Shown here: piece by piece, positions 43,345 through 51,045 of the stretch
How positions within the stretch are numbered: position 1 is the stretch's first letter
Layout of the letters: each line of letters begins with the position of its first letter
NCBI RefSeq assembly: GCF_013464915.1
Contig: NZ_RAVT01000024.1
Span: 37,019 to 101,018, forward strand
Source of the DNA: Stenotrophomonas maltophilia
GTDB taxonomy: Bacteria; Pseudomonadota; Gammaproteobacteria; Xanthomonadales; Xanthomonadaceae
Direction: 5' to 3'
Length of the DNA stretch: 64,000 nucleotides
Notes under the pieces: model-generated
What the model was told of the DNA's origin: nothing
What the model saw: the letters and a program-made list of their open reading frames with translations, nothing else
Databases searched by the model: none
Translations under genes and position numbers: made by a program

Positions 43345-43628
43345 GTTTCAGGCCAGTACACGGCGCATGAGGCTGTGTGGCGGGTGGCCGTCCTCACCCT
43401 GTACCTGCCCGATCCCCTTGATCCGCCTCTGTTCCTGCCAGGTGAGGACAACGAGTACGGATGTACAGGAAAACATCAGCGGTCGGCGCAAGCGGATGCA
43501 GCGCACTGCAGGCAGGCGTGTCGTACTCCTCACCCTTCCTCCCGCACGACTGAACGTCTTCAGTGCGCCGATATAAAAGTAGATGAAAGGTGTTGACTGG
43601 CCGGGCGGGATGGCAACAGTGGAGATCA
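43345..43628 (+). promoter_or_regulatory. Promoter region of the Mor-lysis-tail unit; repeat-box 2
   Basis: About 280 bases without a convincing gene. Near the end, the exact 22-base repeat copy (43577-43598, ending GATGAAAGGTGTTGACT) carries a -35 TTGACT (43593-43598). No good -10 follows at 17 bp (43616-43621), which suggests an activator-dependent promoter. It would drive the whole downstream tail locus. Confidence 0.6.
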
Positions 43629-44078
43629 ATGCCACTGAAGACATCCTCCATGAACGCCCTGCCCGACAGCATCCAGACCCTGGCCGAGGTCATCGGCGAA
43701 TCCGCAGCCCTCACGCTGGTGCGTGCGTGGCCGCCGACCACCTCCAGCACCACCGGCCGTCACCGCGTCATCGTCTACGTCCCCTCCACCCTGCCCGACC
43801 AGCACCGGCTGATCGACATCCTTGGCCACGACGTCGCCCAGCGGCTGGTCGCGCACTTCGGCGGCGAACTGTTGTTCCTGGCGTCCTGCTTCGCTGCCGG
43901 CGCGCACGAACGCCGTGAGCAGATCGCCCGCGCGGTCGCCAGCGGCATGCCGCGCGAGCATGTCGCGCGTGAGTTCGGCGTCTCACAGACCACCATCAAG
44001 CGCGCCCTGCGCGGCGCGCGTTCCGCGCCGCCACCGGCCGTCCACCCGGCCCTGCTCAAGGGGTACGCACGCGCATGA
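43629..44078 (+). CDS. Mor/C-family middle-late transcription activator
   Basis: A 149-residue protein of the Mu Mor family. LPDSIQTLAEVIGESAALTLVRAW is the N-terminal dimer helix, DILGHDVAQRLVAHFGGELLF the second Mor repeat, and MPREHVAREFGVSQTTIKRALRGAR the C-terminal HTH. In Mu, Mor activates the middle promoter that leads to the late genes; here it probably switches on lysis and tail genes. The start is 43629 (GGAG 4 bases upstream) or 43650, where family homology begins. Its stop overlaps the next gene by ATGA. Confidence 0.85.
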   Translation: MPLKTSSMNALPDSIQTLAEVIGESAALTLVRAWPPTTSSTTGRHRVIVYVPSTLPDQHRLIDILGHDVAQRLVAHFGGELLFLASCFAAGAHERREQIARAVASGMPREHVAREFGVSQTTIKRALRGARSAPPPAVHPALLKGYARA

Positions 44079-44425
44079 ACGAGAGCGACCTGCTGGCCGG
44101 CGTGCCGGATTGGGCCAAGTACCTGGGCGGGACCTCGGGCGTGCTGATCGCGGTGTCGTTGTGGCTGCGCCAGTGGCTGTCGTCGGCCAAGGTCGACCGC
44201 ACTGCCGATGAAGCCACCAGCAACACCCTGCGCACCCTGCAGGAACAACTCGCGGCCGAACGTACACGCGCCGATGGACTGATGCACGAACGCGAGGCAA
44301 TGGCCCAGGAGATCGGGCAGCTGCGCGGTGAAGTCAGCGCCCTGCGTGCACAGATCGCCCAGCAGAGCGTACAGATAGACGCCCTGCTGGCCCTGGTGCG
44401 CAAGCAACCGGGAGCGGCCGCATGA
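44075..44425 (+). CDS. Single-TM coiled-coil protein, holin candidate
   Basis: A 116-residue protein with one hydrophobic helix (YLGGTSGVLIAVSLWLRQWL) followed by a long heptad region rich in Leu/Ala/Glu (TLQEQLAAERTRADGLMHEREAMAQEIGQL). It resembles DUF2730-type phage proteins. Its place directly before the endolysin, overlapping Mor and lysozyme by ATGA, makes a holin or lysis-control role likely, but one TM and a cytoplasmic coiled coil also fit another function. Confidence 0.65.
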   Translation: MNESDLLAGVPDWAKYLGGTSGVLIAVSLWLRQWLSSAKVDRTADEATSNTLRTLQEQLAAERTRADGLMHEREAMAQEIGQLRGEVSALRAQIAQQSVQIDALLALVRKQPGAAA

Positions 44426-44907
44426 CCGTCGCCGCCGCCAGTGCCCTCGGTGGCACCAACGTCGCTGCGTTCCTGGACATGCTGGCCGTGTCCGAAGGCA
44501 CCGACATTCCGGGCCAGCGCTCACGTGACCGCGGCTACGACGTCATCGTCGGCGGCCAGCTGTTCACCGACTACCGCGACCATCCCCGCGTGCTGGTGTC
44601 GCTGCCGCGCTACGGCATCAAATCCAGCGCCGCCGGCCGCTACCAGTTCCTGCGCAGCACCTGGGACGACCTGCGCGCACGCCTGGGCCTGCCCGACTTC
44701 GGCCCGGTCTCGCAGGACCGCGCGGCGGTCGCCCTGCTGAGACAGTGCGGTGCCTACGAGCTGATCCGGCTGGGACGCTTCGACGCTGCCGTCACCGCGG
44801 CACGGCGCATCTGGGCGTCGCTGCCAGGCGCCGGCTACGGCCAGAAGGAGCACGCACTGGAAACGCTGCGCGCGGCGTACCGGGCCGCCGGCGGAGCCCT
44901 GCAGTGA
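44422..44907 (+). CDS. Lambda R-type endolysin (lytic transglycosylase)
   Basis: A 161-residue murein transglycosylase of the GH104 family, close in pattern to lambda R: FLDMLAVSEGTD with catalytic Glu25, GYDVIVGGQLFTDYRDHP, SSAAGRYQFLRSTWDDLRARLGLPDF and SLPGAGYGQKEH. No signal peptide is present, so export depends on a holin. It releases tailocin particles by cutting the cell wall. It overlaps the preceding gene by ATGA and the Rz gene by GTGA. Confidence 0.95.
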   Translation: MTVAAASALGGTNVAAFLDMLAVSEGTDIPGQRSRDRGYDVIVGGQLFTDYRDHPRVLVSLPRYGIKSSAAGRYQFLRSTWDDLRARLGLPDFGPVSQDRAAVALLRQCGAYELIRLGRFDAAVTAARRIWASLPGAGYGQKEHALETLRAAYRAAGGALQ

Positions 44908-45281
44908 CGCCCGGGGCACTGAGGTTGGGCATCGGACTGCTGGTCCTTGCCGGCAGCCACGCGAGCTGCGCCTGGCTGGGATGGACCTTGCGCGACCGCA
45001 GCGCGGACCTTGCCGCTGCCACCACCCGGGCAGCGCAGCAGGCGGCCCACACCGATGCAGCCCAGCGAGCGTACCAGCAGGCCCTCGCCAACAGCGCCGC
45101 AGGCGCGCAGGCCGAATCACAGCGCCTGGCCCGGCAGTCCCGGCGCACCGAACAGTTCAACACCCTGCAACGGGACATCGAGACCCATGCCAAGACTCCT
45201 GGTCGTGATCGCGGCGACGCTGACGCTGAGTTCGTGCGCATCTGGCGCGAGGCCAACGCCGGCCACGCCCTGCCGCGCTGA
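44904..45281 (+). CDS. Rz-like inner-membrane spanin
   Basis: A 125-residue type II membrane protein: one N-terminal TM helix (GALRLGIGLLVLAGSHASCAWLGW), then an Ala/Gln-rich periplasmic helix. Rz spans the periplasm and with Rz1 disrupts the outer membrane. The GTG start at 44904 overlaps the endolysin stop. GGAG is 7 bases upstream. Confidence 0.85.
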   Translation: MTPGALRLGIGLLVLAGSHASCAWLGWTLRDRSADLAAATTRAAQQAAHTDAAQRAYQQALANSAAGAQAESQRLARQSRRTEQFNTLQRDIETHAKTPGRDRGDADAEFVRIWREANAGHALPR

Positions 45282-45516
45282 TCTCAGCATCGCACCTGCC
45301 CAGCTGCTTCCCCCTTCCCGCCTGCCGGACCTGCACGCGGCCAGCGATGACGCGCTGCTGCGCAATCACGTTGCCGTCGCACAGCAGTACCACGCGCTGG
45401 CCGACCAGCTGAGTGCGCTGCTGTGCAGCCTCGGCAACCAGCGCGGCATCACCATCAATGGCGCCGCGCCGGCAGCACCTTCCGACTGCAGCAGCAGCGC
45501 CACACCCGCGCACTGA
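45187..45516 (+). CDS. Rz1-like outer-membrane spanin lipoprotein
   Basis: A 109-residue predicted lipoprotein nested in the +1 frame of Rz: MPRLLVVIAATLTLSSC is a lipoprotein signal with Cys17 in lipobox LSSC. Overlap with Rz is 95 bp, the classic Rz/Rz1 arrangement. It is longer than typical Rz1 (about 60 residues), having a C-terminal helical region after the Pro-containing linker. Confidence 0.85.
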   Translation: MPRLLVVIAATLTLSSCASGARPTPATPCRADLSIAPAQLLPPSRLPDLHAASDDALLRNHVAVAQQYHALADQLSALLCSLGNQRGITINGAAPAAPSDCSSSATPAH

Positions 45517-45634
45517 GCCTGCCGGATACGGCCACGCCTGCAATGCCACCCCACTGCGGTGATGGCAACACTGGCTGCAGACCGCGCGCGCCTTGCAGCG
45601 CTACGCCCTTCCTCCCTTCCCTGCATGAGCTGAC

Positions 45635-46189
45635 ATGGCGAACGATCCCTTCCCTCCCACGCTCGATCCGCTGATTGCCGCGATCGAATCCGCAATCCGC
45701 GCACGCTTTCCAGGGTTTGCAAGCGTCGAGTTCCATCGCGACGCCAACGCTGAGGGGCTGCCCCTGCCGGCCTGCCTGCTGGCGATGACCCGCTGTGACC
45801 GCAGCAGGGACAACAATGATGGCAGTGGCCTTCTGCAGGCCACGCTGCGCTTCGAAGCACGCATTGTGCTGCCGGCAACCGATGCAACCACGGCGCTGCG
45901 GCTGCGCAACGCGGCCCTCGCCCTTGCAACCTGGCTGCACCAGCTCGGCCGCTTTCCCGGCGTTGCCAGCGGTGCGATCGATGTGATCGCGGCATTGCCC
46001 GAAGACCCAGCGGCGGCACAGCCGGGCCTGCGCACCTGGATCGTCGAGTGGTCGCTGCCGGTCGCACTGGGCCACAACCCGTGGGACGACACCGGTGGCG
46101 TGGTGCCGCAGGCGTCCTACAGCTTCGCGCCGGAGATCGGCCGCGCCCATGAGTCCCGCTACCAGCCGTTGCCGGAGCGCGCACGATGA
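45635..46189 (+). CDS. Phage tail-associated hypothetical protein (tail-completion candidate)
   Basis: A 184-residue protein that begins with LDPLIAAIESAIRARFPGFASVEFHRD and contains beta-strand-rich ATLRFEARIVLP...LRTWIVEWSLPVALG. It occupies the place of P2 gpR/gpS (tail completion) upstream of gpV and overlaps gpV by ATGA. The sequence is not confidently placed in either family. A tail terminator role is plausible. Confidence 0.65.
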   Translation: MANDPFPPTLDPLIAAIESAIRARFPGFASVEFHRDANAEGLPLPACLLAMTRCDRSRDNNDGSGLLQATLRFEARIVLPATDATTALRLRNAALALATWLHQLGRFPGVASGAIDVIAALPEDPAAAQPGLRTWIVEWSLPVALGHNPWDDTGGVVPQASYSFAPEIGRAHESRYQPLPERAR

Positions 46190-46776
46190 GCGCCGAACAC
46201 GCGCGGCTGATCGGCAACCTGCTGATGATCGGTGTGGTACGCGAGCTGGACGAGGCGAACGGGCGTGTCCGCGTCGATGCCGACGGCATGCTTACCGACT
46301 GGATTCCCTGGCTGGAACGCCGCGCGGGCCCGGGCGTACGCAGCTGGTGCGCGCCCGAACCCGGCGAGCAGGTCGTACTGGCCTGCCCCTATGGCGACCC
46401 CGGCCAGGCACTGGTACTCGGCAGCCTGTACCAGGACCGCTTTCCGCCGCCGGCCGACTCGCGCCTGCGGCAACGCACCGAGTTCGCCGACGGCAGCACC
46501 GTCGAGTACGACCAGGAAACCAACACGCTCAACGTCCATGTCGGCAGCGGCAAGGTCATCGTCACCTGCGCCAATGCACAGGTGATCGCCAGCGAATCGA
46601 TCGTGCTCGATACGCCCTCGATCAAGGCGACCGGCGATCTGGATGTCAGCGGCGCGATCAGCGCCGGCAAGGACATCAGCACACCGGGCGAGATCAAGGC
46701 TGGCGCCATCGGCCTGAAGGCACACAAGCACACCGCACAGGGCCCAACCGCGCCGACCACGCCGGCCCAGGCCTGA
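46186..46776 (+). CDS. Baseplate spike protein gpV
   Basis: A 196-residue P2 gpV homologue that forms the membrane-piercing needle. An N-terminal OB-fold (IGVVRELDEANGRVRVDADGMLTDWIPWLERRAG, CPYGDPGQALVLGSLY) is followed by a beta-helix region rich in Val/Ile/Ser, and a C-terminal KAHKHTAQGPTAPTTPA tip with the HxH iron-binding motif of P2-type spikes. It starts the baseplate group V-W-J-I. Confidence 0.93.
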   Translation: MSAEHARLIGNLLMIGVVRELDEANGRVRVDADGMLTDWIPWLERRAGPGVRSWCAPEPGEQVVLACPYGDPGQALVLGSLYQDRFPPPADSRLRQRTEFADGSTVEYDQETNTLNVHVGSGKVIVTCANAQVIASESIVLDTPSIKATGDLDVSGAISAGKDISTPGEIKAGAIGLKAHKHTAQGPTAPTTPAQA

Positions 46777-46828
46777 GCGGCCACGCCTGCAATGCCCTGA
46801 AAACCCGCACTCCACGACGATAGAGGCC

Positions 46829-47167
46829 ATGCGAGGAATCGACGCCAACACCGGCAAATCACTGGATGGGCTCGCCCATCTCCACCAGTCCGTGCGTGAC
46901 ATTCTCACCACGCCCCTTGGCTCCCGCGTACTGCGCCGCGAATACGGTTCACGCGTGTTTGAACTGATCGATGCGCCGACCAACCGCTCGCTGCGCATGG
47001 ACCTGATCGCGGCCACCGTCGACGCGCTGGCGCGATGGGAACCGCGTCTCCACGTCGAGAACGTCGACGTCTCCCTCCCCGCCCCCGGCGTGATGATCCT
47101 GGCAGTGACCGGGATCCACCTGCCGGACGGCGAGGCCATCACCATCGAAGGAATCGAGGTTCGCTAA
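46829..47167 (+). CDS. Baseplate wedge protein gpW
   Basis: A 112-residue P2 gpW / T4 gp25-like baseplate wedge protein. Typical are GLAHLHQSVRDILTTPLGSRVLRREYGSRVFELIDAP and a C-terminal EAITIEGIEVR strand. It links the baseplate hub to sheath initiation. AGAGG lies just upstream. It precedes gpJ by 2 bp. Confidence 0.92.
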   Translation: MRGIDANTGKSLDGLAHLHQSVRDILTTPLGSRVLRREYGSRVFELIDAPTNRSLRMDLIAATVDALARWEPRLHVENVDVSLPAPGVMILAVTGIHLPDGEAITIEGIEVR

Positions 47168-47169
47168 CC

Positions 47170-48066
47170 GTGGCATCCGGCTCGTTCACCAGTGTCAATC
47201 TGTCCCAGCTGCCTGCCCCGGCGGTCATCGAAGTGCTCGATTTCGAAGCCATGTTCGATGAATCGCTGACCGCGCTGCAGGCCCTGGATCCCACCTTCGA
47301 CGCGCTGCTGCCGTCGGACCCGGCCTTCAAGATCCTGGAGGTCTGCACCTACCTGCGCCTGCTCGATCGCCAGCGTGTCAACGATGCCGCGCGTGGCGTG
47401 ATGCTGGCTTATGCCGGTGGCAGCGACCTGGACCACCTCGCCGCGATCTTCGGCGTCGTCCGCCAGGTGCTCGACCCGGGCAGACCGCAGGAAGGCATTC
47501 CACCGCGATATGAGAGCGACGAGGACTTCCGCCGCCGCATCCAGCTGGGCCCGGAAGGGTTCAGCGTTGCAGGACCGGAAGGTGCCTATGTATTCCATGC
47601 GCTGAGCGCGGACCCGCGTGTGCTCGACGCCAGTGCGACCAGTCCCGCCCCCGGCGAAGTGGTGGTCTCGGTGCTGTCGCGCGAAGCGGATGGAACCGCC
47701 ACCCAGGGCCTGCTCGACATCGTCGAGGCGAAGCTGAGCGCGGATGACGTGCGACCGCTGACCGACCAGGTGCTGGTGAAGCCGGCCACGATCGTCAACT
47801 ACACGGTCGACGCCACGCTGTTCACCTTTGCCGGCCCGGACTCACAGGTCGTGCTTGCCGAAGCGCGCACCCGCCTGGACCGCTACATCAGCGAGTCACA
47901 TCGCCTCGGCCGCGATGTCACCCGTTCGGGGTTGTTCGCCGCATTGCATGCCGAGGGCGTGCAGCGCGTGGAGATCCTCCATCCGGCTGCAGATGTGGTG
48001 GTGGACCGAACCCAGGCCACGCACTGCACCGGCGTGACCCTGACCCATGGCGGCACCGATGAATGA
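47170..48066 (+). CDS. Baseplate J protein
   Basis: A 298-residue P2 gpJ (T4 gp6-type) baseplate wedge protein. It has VIEVLDFEAMFDESLTALQALDPTFDALLPSDPAFKILEVCTYLRLLDRQRVNDAARGVMLAYA and the C-terminal LDRYISESHRLGRDVTRSGLFAALHAEGVQRVEI region. The start is GTG at 47170, two bases after gpW; the open frame before it is out of the operon logic. The 3' end overlaps gpI. Confidence 0.93.
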   Translation: MASGSFTSVNLSQLPAPAVIEVLDFEAMFDESLTALQALDPTFDALLPSDPAFKILEVCTYLRLLDRQRVNDAARGVMLAYAGGSDLDHLAAIFGVVRQVLDPGRPQEGIPPRYESDEDFRRRIQLGPEGFSVAGPEGAYVFHALSADPRVLDASATSPAPGEVVVSVLSREADGTATQGLLDIVEAKLSADDVRPLTDQVLVKPATIVNYTVDATLFTFAGPDSQVVLAEARTRLDRYISESHRLGRDVTRSGLFAALHAEGVQRVEILHPAADVVVDRTQATHCTGVTLTHGGTDE

Positions 48067-48838
48067 GCCGAGCACGCGCCTGATCAACGCGCGCCTGCAC
48101 GGCGCGATCGATGGCCGCAACCGCACCTTCCGCCACCCCGGCGGCACGCTGGCGACCCTGCAGTCGGTATTCCGCACCGATGCGCAGGGGCGCAAGCTGC
48201 TGCAGGGCAGCGTCATCGAGGGCAGCATCGTCACCCTGGCCGCTGCACCGGCGCCCGGCGAGGTCATCGATGGTGACGCCCAGGTGGTGGTGCCTTCGGC
48301 GGCGAACCTGCTTCCCGCCAACGCCACCCACGCCGAGCGCGCGCTTGCCCGCGCCATCGTTGCACGTCCGTTGCCGGTGGACATCACCGCGCTGTGGGAT
48401 GCCGACCGCTGTCCGACCGCGCTGCTGCCCTGGCTGGCCTGGGCGCTGTCGGTGGACGAATGGAAGGCCTACTGGCCCGAAGCCGTGAAGCGCGCCCGGG
48501 TGCGTACGGCCATCGCCATCCAGCGACGCAAGGGCACCGCCGGCAGCGTGCGTGACGTGGTGGCCGCCTTCGGTGGCTCGGTGCTGATCCGCGAGTGGTG
48601 GCAGCTGCAGCCCAAGGGCGCGCCGCACACCTTCGAAGCGGTGATGACCATCGCCAACCAGGATGGCCAGTCCGCCACGGCGATGTTCGTCGAGGACGTC
48701 ATCGGCGAAATCACCCGGACCAAGCCGGTGCGCTCGCATTTCACCTTTACCCAGGGCATGCAGGCCGACGCCGCCGTCGGCGCACTTGCAGCCGCCCACG
48801 CCACGGCCTTCCGCCGCCTTCAACTGATCGGAGAGTAA
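48059..48838 (+). CDS. Tail protein gpI with N-terminal extension
   Basis: A 259-residue protein. From about residue 83 it matches P2 gpI (NLLPANATHAERALARAI, ALLPWLAWALSVDEWKAYWPEAVKRARVRTAIAIQRRKGTAGSVRDVV), a baseplate/tail-fibre connector. The first 80 residues are an added beta-rich domain (INARLHGAIDGRNRTFRHPGG...LAAAPAPGEVIDGDAQVVV), similar in pattern to small phage receptor or adhesion domains. P2 gpI is only about 176 residues. The start could also be 48047. Confidence 0.9.
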   Translation: MNEPSTRLINARLHGAIDGRNRTFRHPGGTLATLQSVFRTDAQGRKLLQGSVIEGSIVTLAAAPAPGEVIDGDAQVVVPSAANLLPANATHAERALARAIVARPLPVDITALWDADRCPTALLPWLAWALSVDEWKAYWPEAVKRARVRTAIAIQRRKGTAGSVRDVVAAFGGSVLIREWWQLQPKGAPHTFEAVMTIANQDGQSATAMFVEDVIGEITRTKPVRSHFTFTQGMQADAAVGALAAAHATAFRRLQLIGE

Positions 48839-48845
48839 CCCCCGC

Positions 48846-51044
48846 ATGCGCTTGAAAATCACCGATGCCGGCTTCGCCAAGCTGGTCAATCCGCCGAACA
48901 CCGGCACCAACGCCGTCCTGATCACCCAGATCGGCCTGACCCCGACCGCCTTCGTGCCTTCGGCGGGGCTCACCGCGCTGCCCGGCGAAATCAAGCGCGT
49001 GGCGACGTTCGGCGGCCAGGCCGTGGGCGATGACACCGTGCACGTCACCATCCGCGACGACAGCACCACGTCCTACACGCTGCGCGGCTTCGGCCTGTAC
49101 CTGGCTGACGGCACCCTGTTCGCAAGCTACGGCCAGGCCGATCCGATCATGGAGAAGTCGGCCGCATCGATGCTGCTGCTGGCCACCGATACCCGCTTCA
49201 GCGGGATCGACACGACGCAGATCCAGTTCGGCGATGCCGGCTTCCTCTATCCGCCGGCCACCACCGAGGTCGTCGGTGTGGTCGAGCTGGCCACCAGCAC
49301 CGAAGCCGAAGATGCCACCGACACCCAGCGCGCGGTAACCCCGCGCGGCCTGCGCGCCTACACCGACAAGCGCTTCGGCGCCAGCGCCCCGAGCGCGCTG
49401 GCGAAGACGCTGCTGTCCGCGGCGAACACCAGCGCGGCGCGCACTGCGCTGGAACTGAAGAGTGCCGCGCTGAAGGACACCGGGCATGGCAACGGCCTGG
49501 ACGCCGACACCCTGGACGGCAAGCACGCCTCCGAGTTCGCCCTGGCCGGTGACTTCGCCACCGTGGGCCACAAGCATGTGATTGCTGATGTGACCGGGCT
49601 GCAGTCGGCACTGGATGGCAAGGCGTCCAGGGGCGGCAACACGTTCACCGACCAGCAGTTCATCGCGGGCAGCTCGCCCCTGGTCGGCTTCGGTAGTTCG
49701 GGCGCAGAACAGTCGTTCATTGGCGGCTGGGCAAACACCGGACTGTGGCGCGTGTGGAGTACCGACCGTAGCGCCAGCAGCGAGATCACCATCAAGCATG
49801 GTGATGGCCCGCGCTGGAATGGATCGGCGATGTGGCATGCGGGCAATTTCGCACCGGACTCGAAGATCAACCTGACCGGTGGCACGTTCACTGGCAACGT
49901 CACCATCAAGAGCAACTCGCTGCGGCTATCCGGCTGGGGTAACGCCGCGACCGACGGTGTTGTGTACTTCGGCTCAGGCGATAGCTACCTCTTCAAGAGC
50001 GGTTCTGCGTTCTCGCTCAAGAACGTGGAAGGTGGATTCACCGCGACGATCAACTCTGGCGGCACCGTCTGGACCAGTGGGAACTTTGATCCGGCAAGCA
50101 AGGTGAACAAGGCCGGCGACGTGATGCCCGGCGCCCTCCGGGTAAACAATGCAGTGAGGATGGCTGCGGGCGCCGACCGCATGCTTCGCGTCATGGATTT
50201 CGATGGTCGAAGCGTAATCCAGGGCGTCAATGACGCGGAGTCCGAATTCACGCCGATCGAGATGCGCGGCTCGTACATCAATATGCCCTGCGAGGTTCGC
50301 CCATTGCGAATCCGGATTCCACACGACGCGTACGGCACCGAGATTCTGTGGAATCAACTCGGTAGCGAGAACGGCTACGGATGTTCGGAGTACATCAATT
50401 ATCGTGGCGGCGGCACTGGTGGTCACGTGTTCTACGCGGCGGTCGCGAACGTCTCGCAGCGCCGAACCGGACGTATCACTGAAACTGGAAACATTGACTC
50501 TTATCCGACCGCGCCAAATCCTGGGACCGGCGTATCCAGCTTTGGCTTCCGTACTGGCGGCAGCTTCGGTGGCGGCTACGGGATGACCGATGGGGGCCTC
50601 ACTTGTGGCATCTACATGCAATCAGGTGGAACGAACATCGGCTTCGGTAGCGTTGGTGGCGGTGTAGGACAGCAGCTTCGCATCGATCAGTACGGAAACC
50701 TCAATGTAGTTGGCGCTGCCAGCGCCAACGGCGGCTTCGATGTCGGCTCGTCACGCAAGCTGAAAGAGATCGACAGCGTGGTCCCTTATGGTCTGGCAGA
50801 CGTCGAGCGCATGGAGCTCGCATCTGGCCACTACAAGCCCGAGTACAACGACGACGGTCGTCGCCGCCTGTTCTTCGTCGCCGAGCAGCTGGCCGAACTG
50901 GTGCCGGAAGCGGTCGACCTGGAAGGCGTCGAGTTCCAGGGTGAGCGCGTGGCATCGGTCAAGCTCGACCAGCTGCTGCCGGTGATGGCCAAGGCCATCC
51001 AGGAACTGGCCGCCGAGGTGCGCGCACTGAAAGCGGAGCGCTGA
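48846..51044 (+). CDS. Tail fibre with C-terminal S74 intramolecular chaperone
   Basis: A 732-residue tail fibre in the P2 gpH position. The N-terminal part (MRLKITDAGFAKLVNPPNTGTNAVLITQIGL) attaches to the baseplate, the middle is Gly/Ser-rich with TLDGKHASEFA and NLTGGTFTGNVTI repeats, and the C-terminus holds SSRKLKEIDSV at residues 635-644, the Ser-Lys motif of the peptidase S74 chaperone that trims itself after trimer folding. The receptor tip just before it (about 50,100-50,700) is clearly lower in GC with rarer codons, suggesting transfer. It decides which strains are killed. Confidence 0.92.
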   Translation: MRLKITDAGFAKLVNPPNTGTNAVLITQIGLTPTAFVPSAGLTALPGEIKRVATFGGQAVGDDTVHVTIRDDSTTSYTLRGFGLYLADGTLFASYGQADPIMEKSAASMLLLATDTRFSGIDTTQIQFGDAGFLYPPATTEVVGVVELATSTEAEDATDTQRAVTPRGLRAYTDKRFGASAPSALAKTLLSAANTSAARTALELKSAALKDTGHGNGLDADTLDGKHASEFALAGDFATVGHKHVIADVTGLQSALDGKASRGGNTFTDQQFIAGSSPLVGFGSSGAEQSFIGGWANTGLWRVWSTDRSASSEITIKHGDGPRWNGSAMWHAGNFAPDSKINLTGGTFTGNVTIKSNSLRLSGWGNAATDGVVYFGSGDSYLFKSGSAFSLKNVEGGFTATINSGGTVWTSGNFDPASKVNKAGDVMPGALRVNNAVRMAAGADRMLRVMDFDGRSVIQGVNDAESEFTPIEMRGSYINMPCEVRPLRIRIPHDAYGTEILWNQLGSENGYGCSEYINYRGGGTGGHVFYAAVANVSQRRTGRITETGNIDSYPTAPNPGTGVSSFGFRTGGSFGGGYGMTDGGLTCGIYMQSGGTNIGFGSVGGGVGQQLRIDQYGNLNVVGAASANGGFDVGSSRKLKEIDSVVPYGLADVERMELASGHYKPEYNDDGRRRLFFVAEQLAELVPEAVDLEGVEFQGERVASVKLDQLLPVMAKAIQELAAEVRALKAER

Positions 51045-51045
51045 C

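Noticed and set aside
43345-43590. LexA box controlling the tail operon
   Set aside because: No sequence matching the xanthomonad or enteric LexA consensus was found; GTACGGATGTAC is only a weak palindrome.
43348-43644. Possible gene on the minus strand between terminator and Mor-like gene
   Set aside because: No ribosome site, no family features, and it overlaps the repeat-box promoter.
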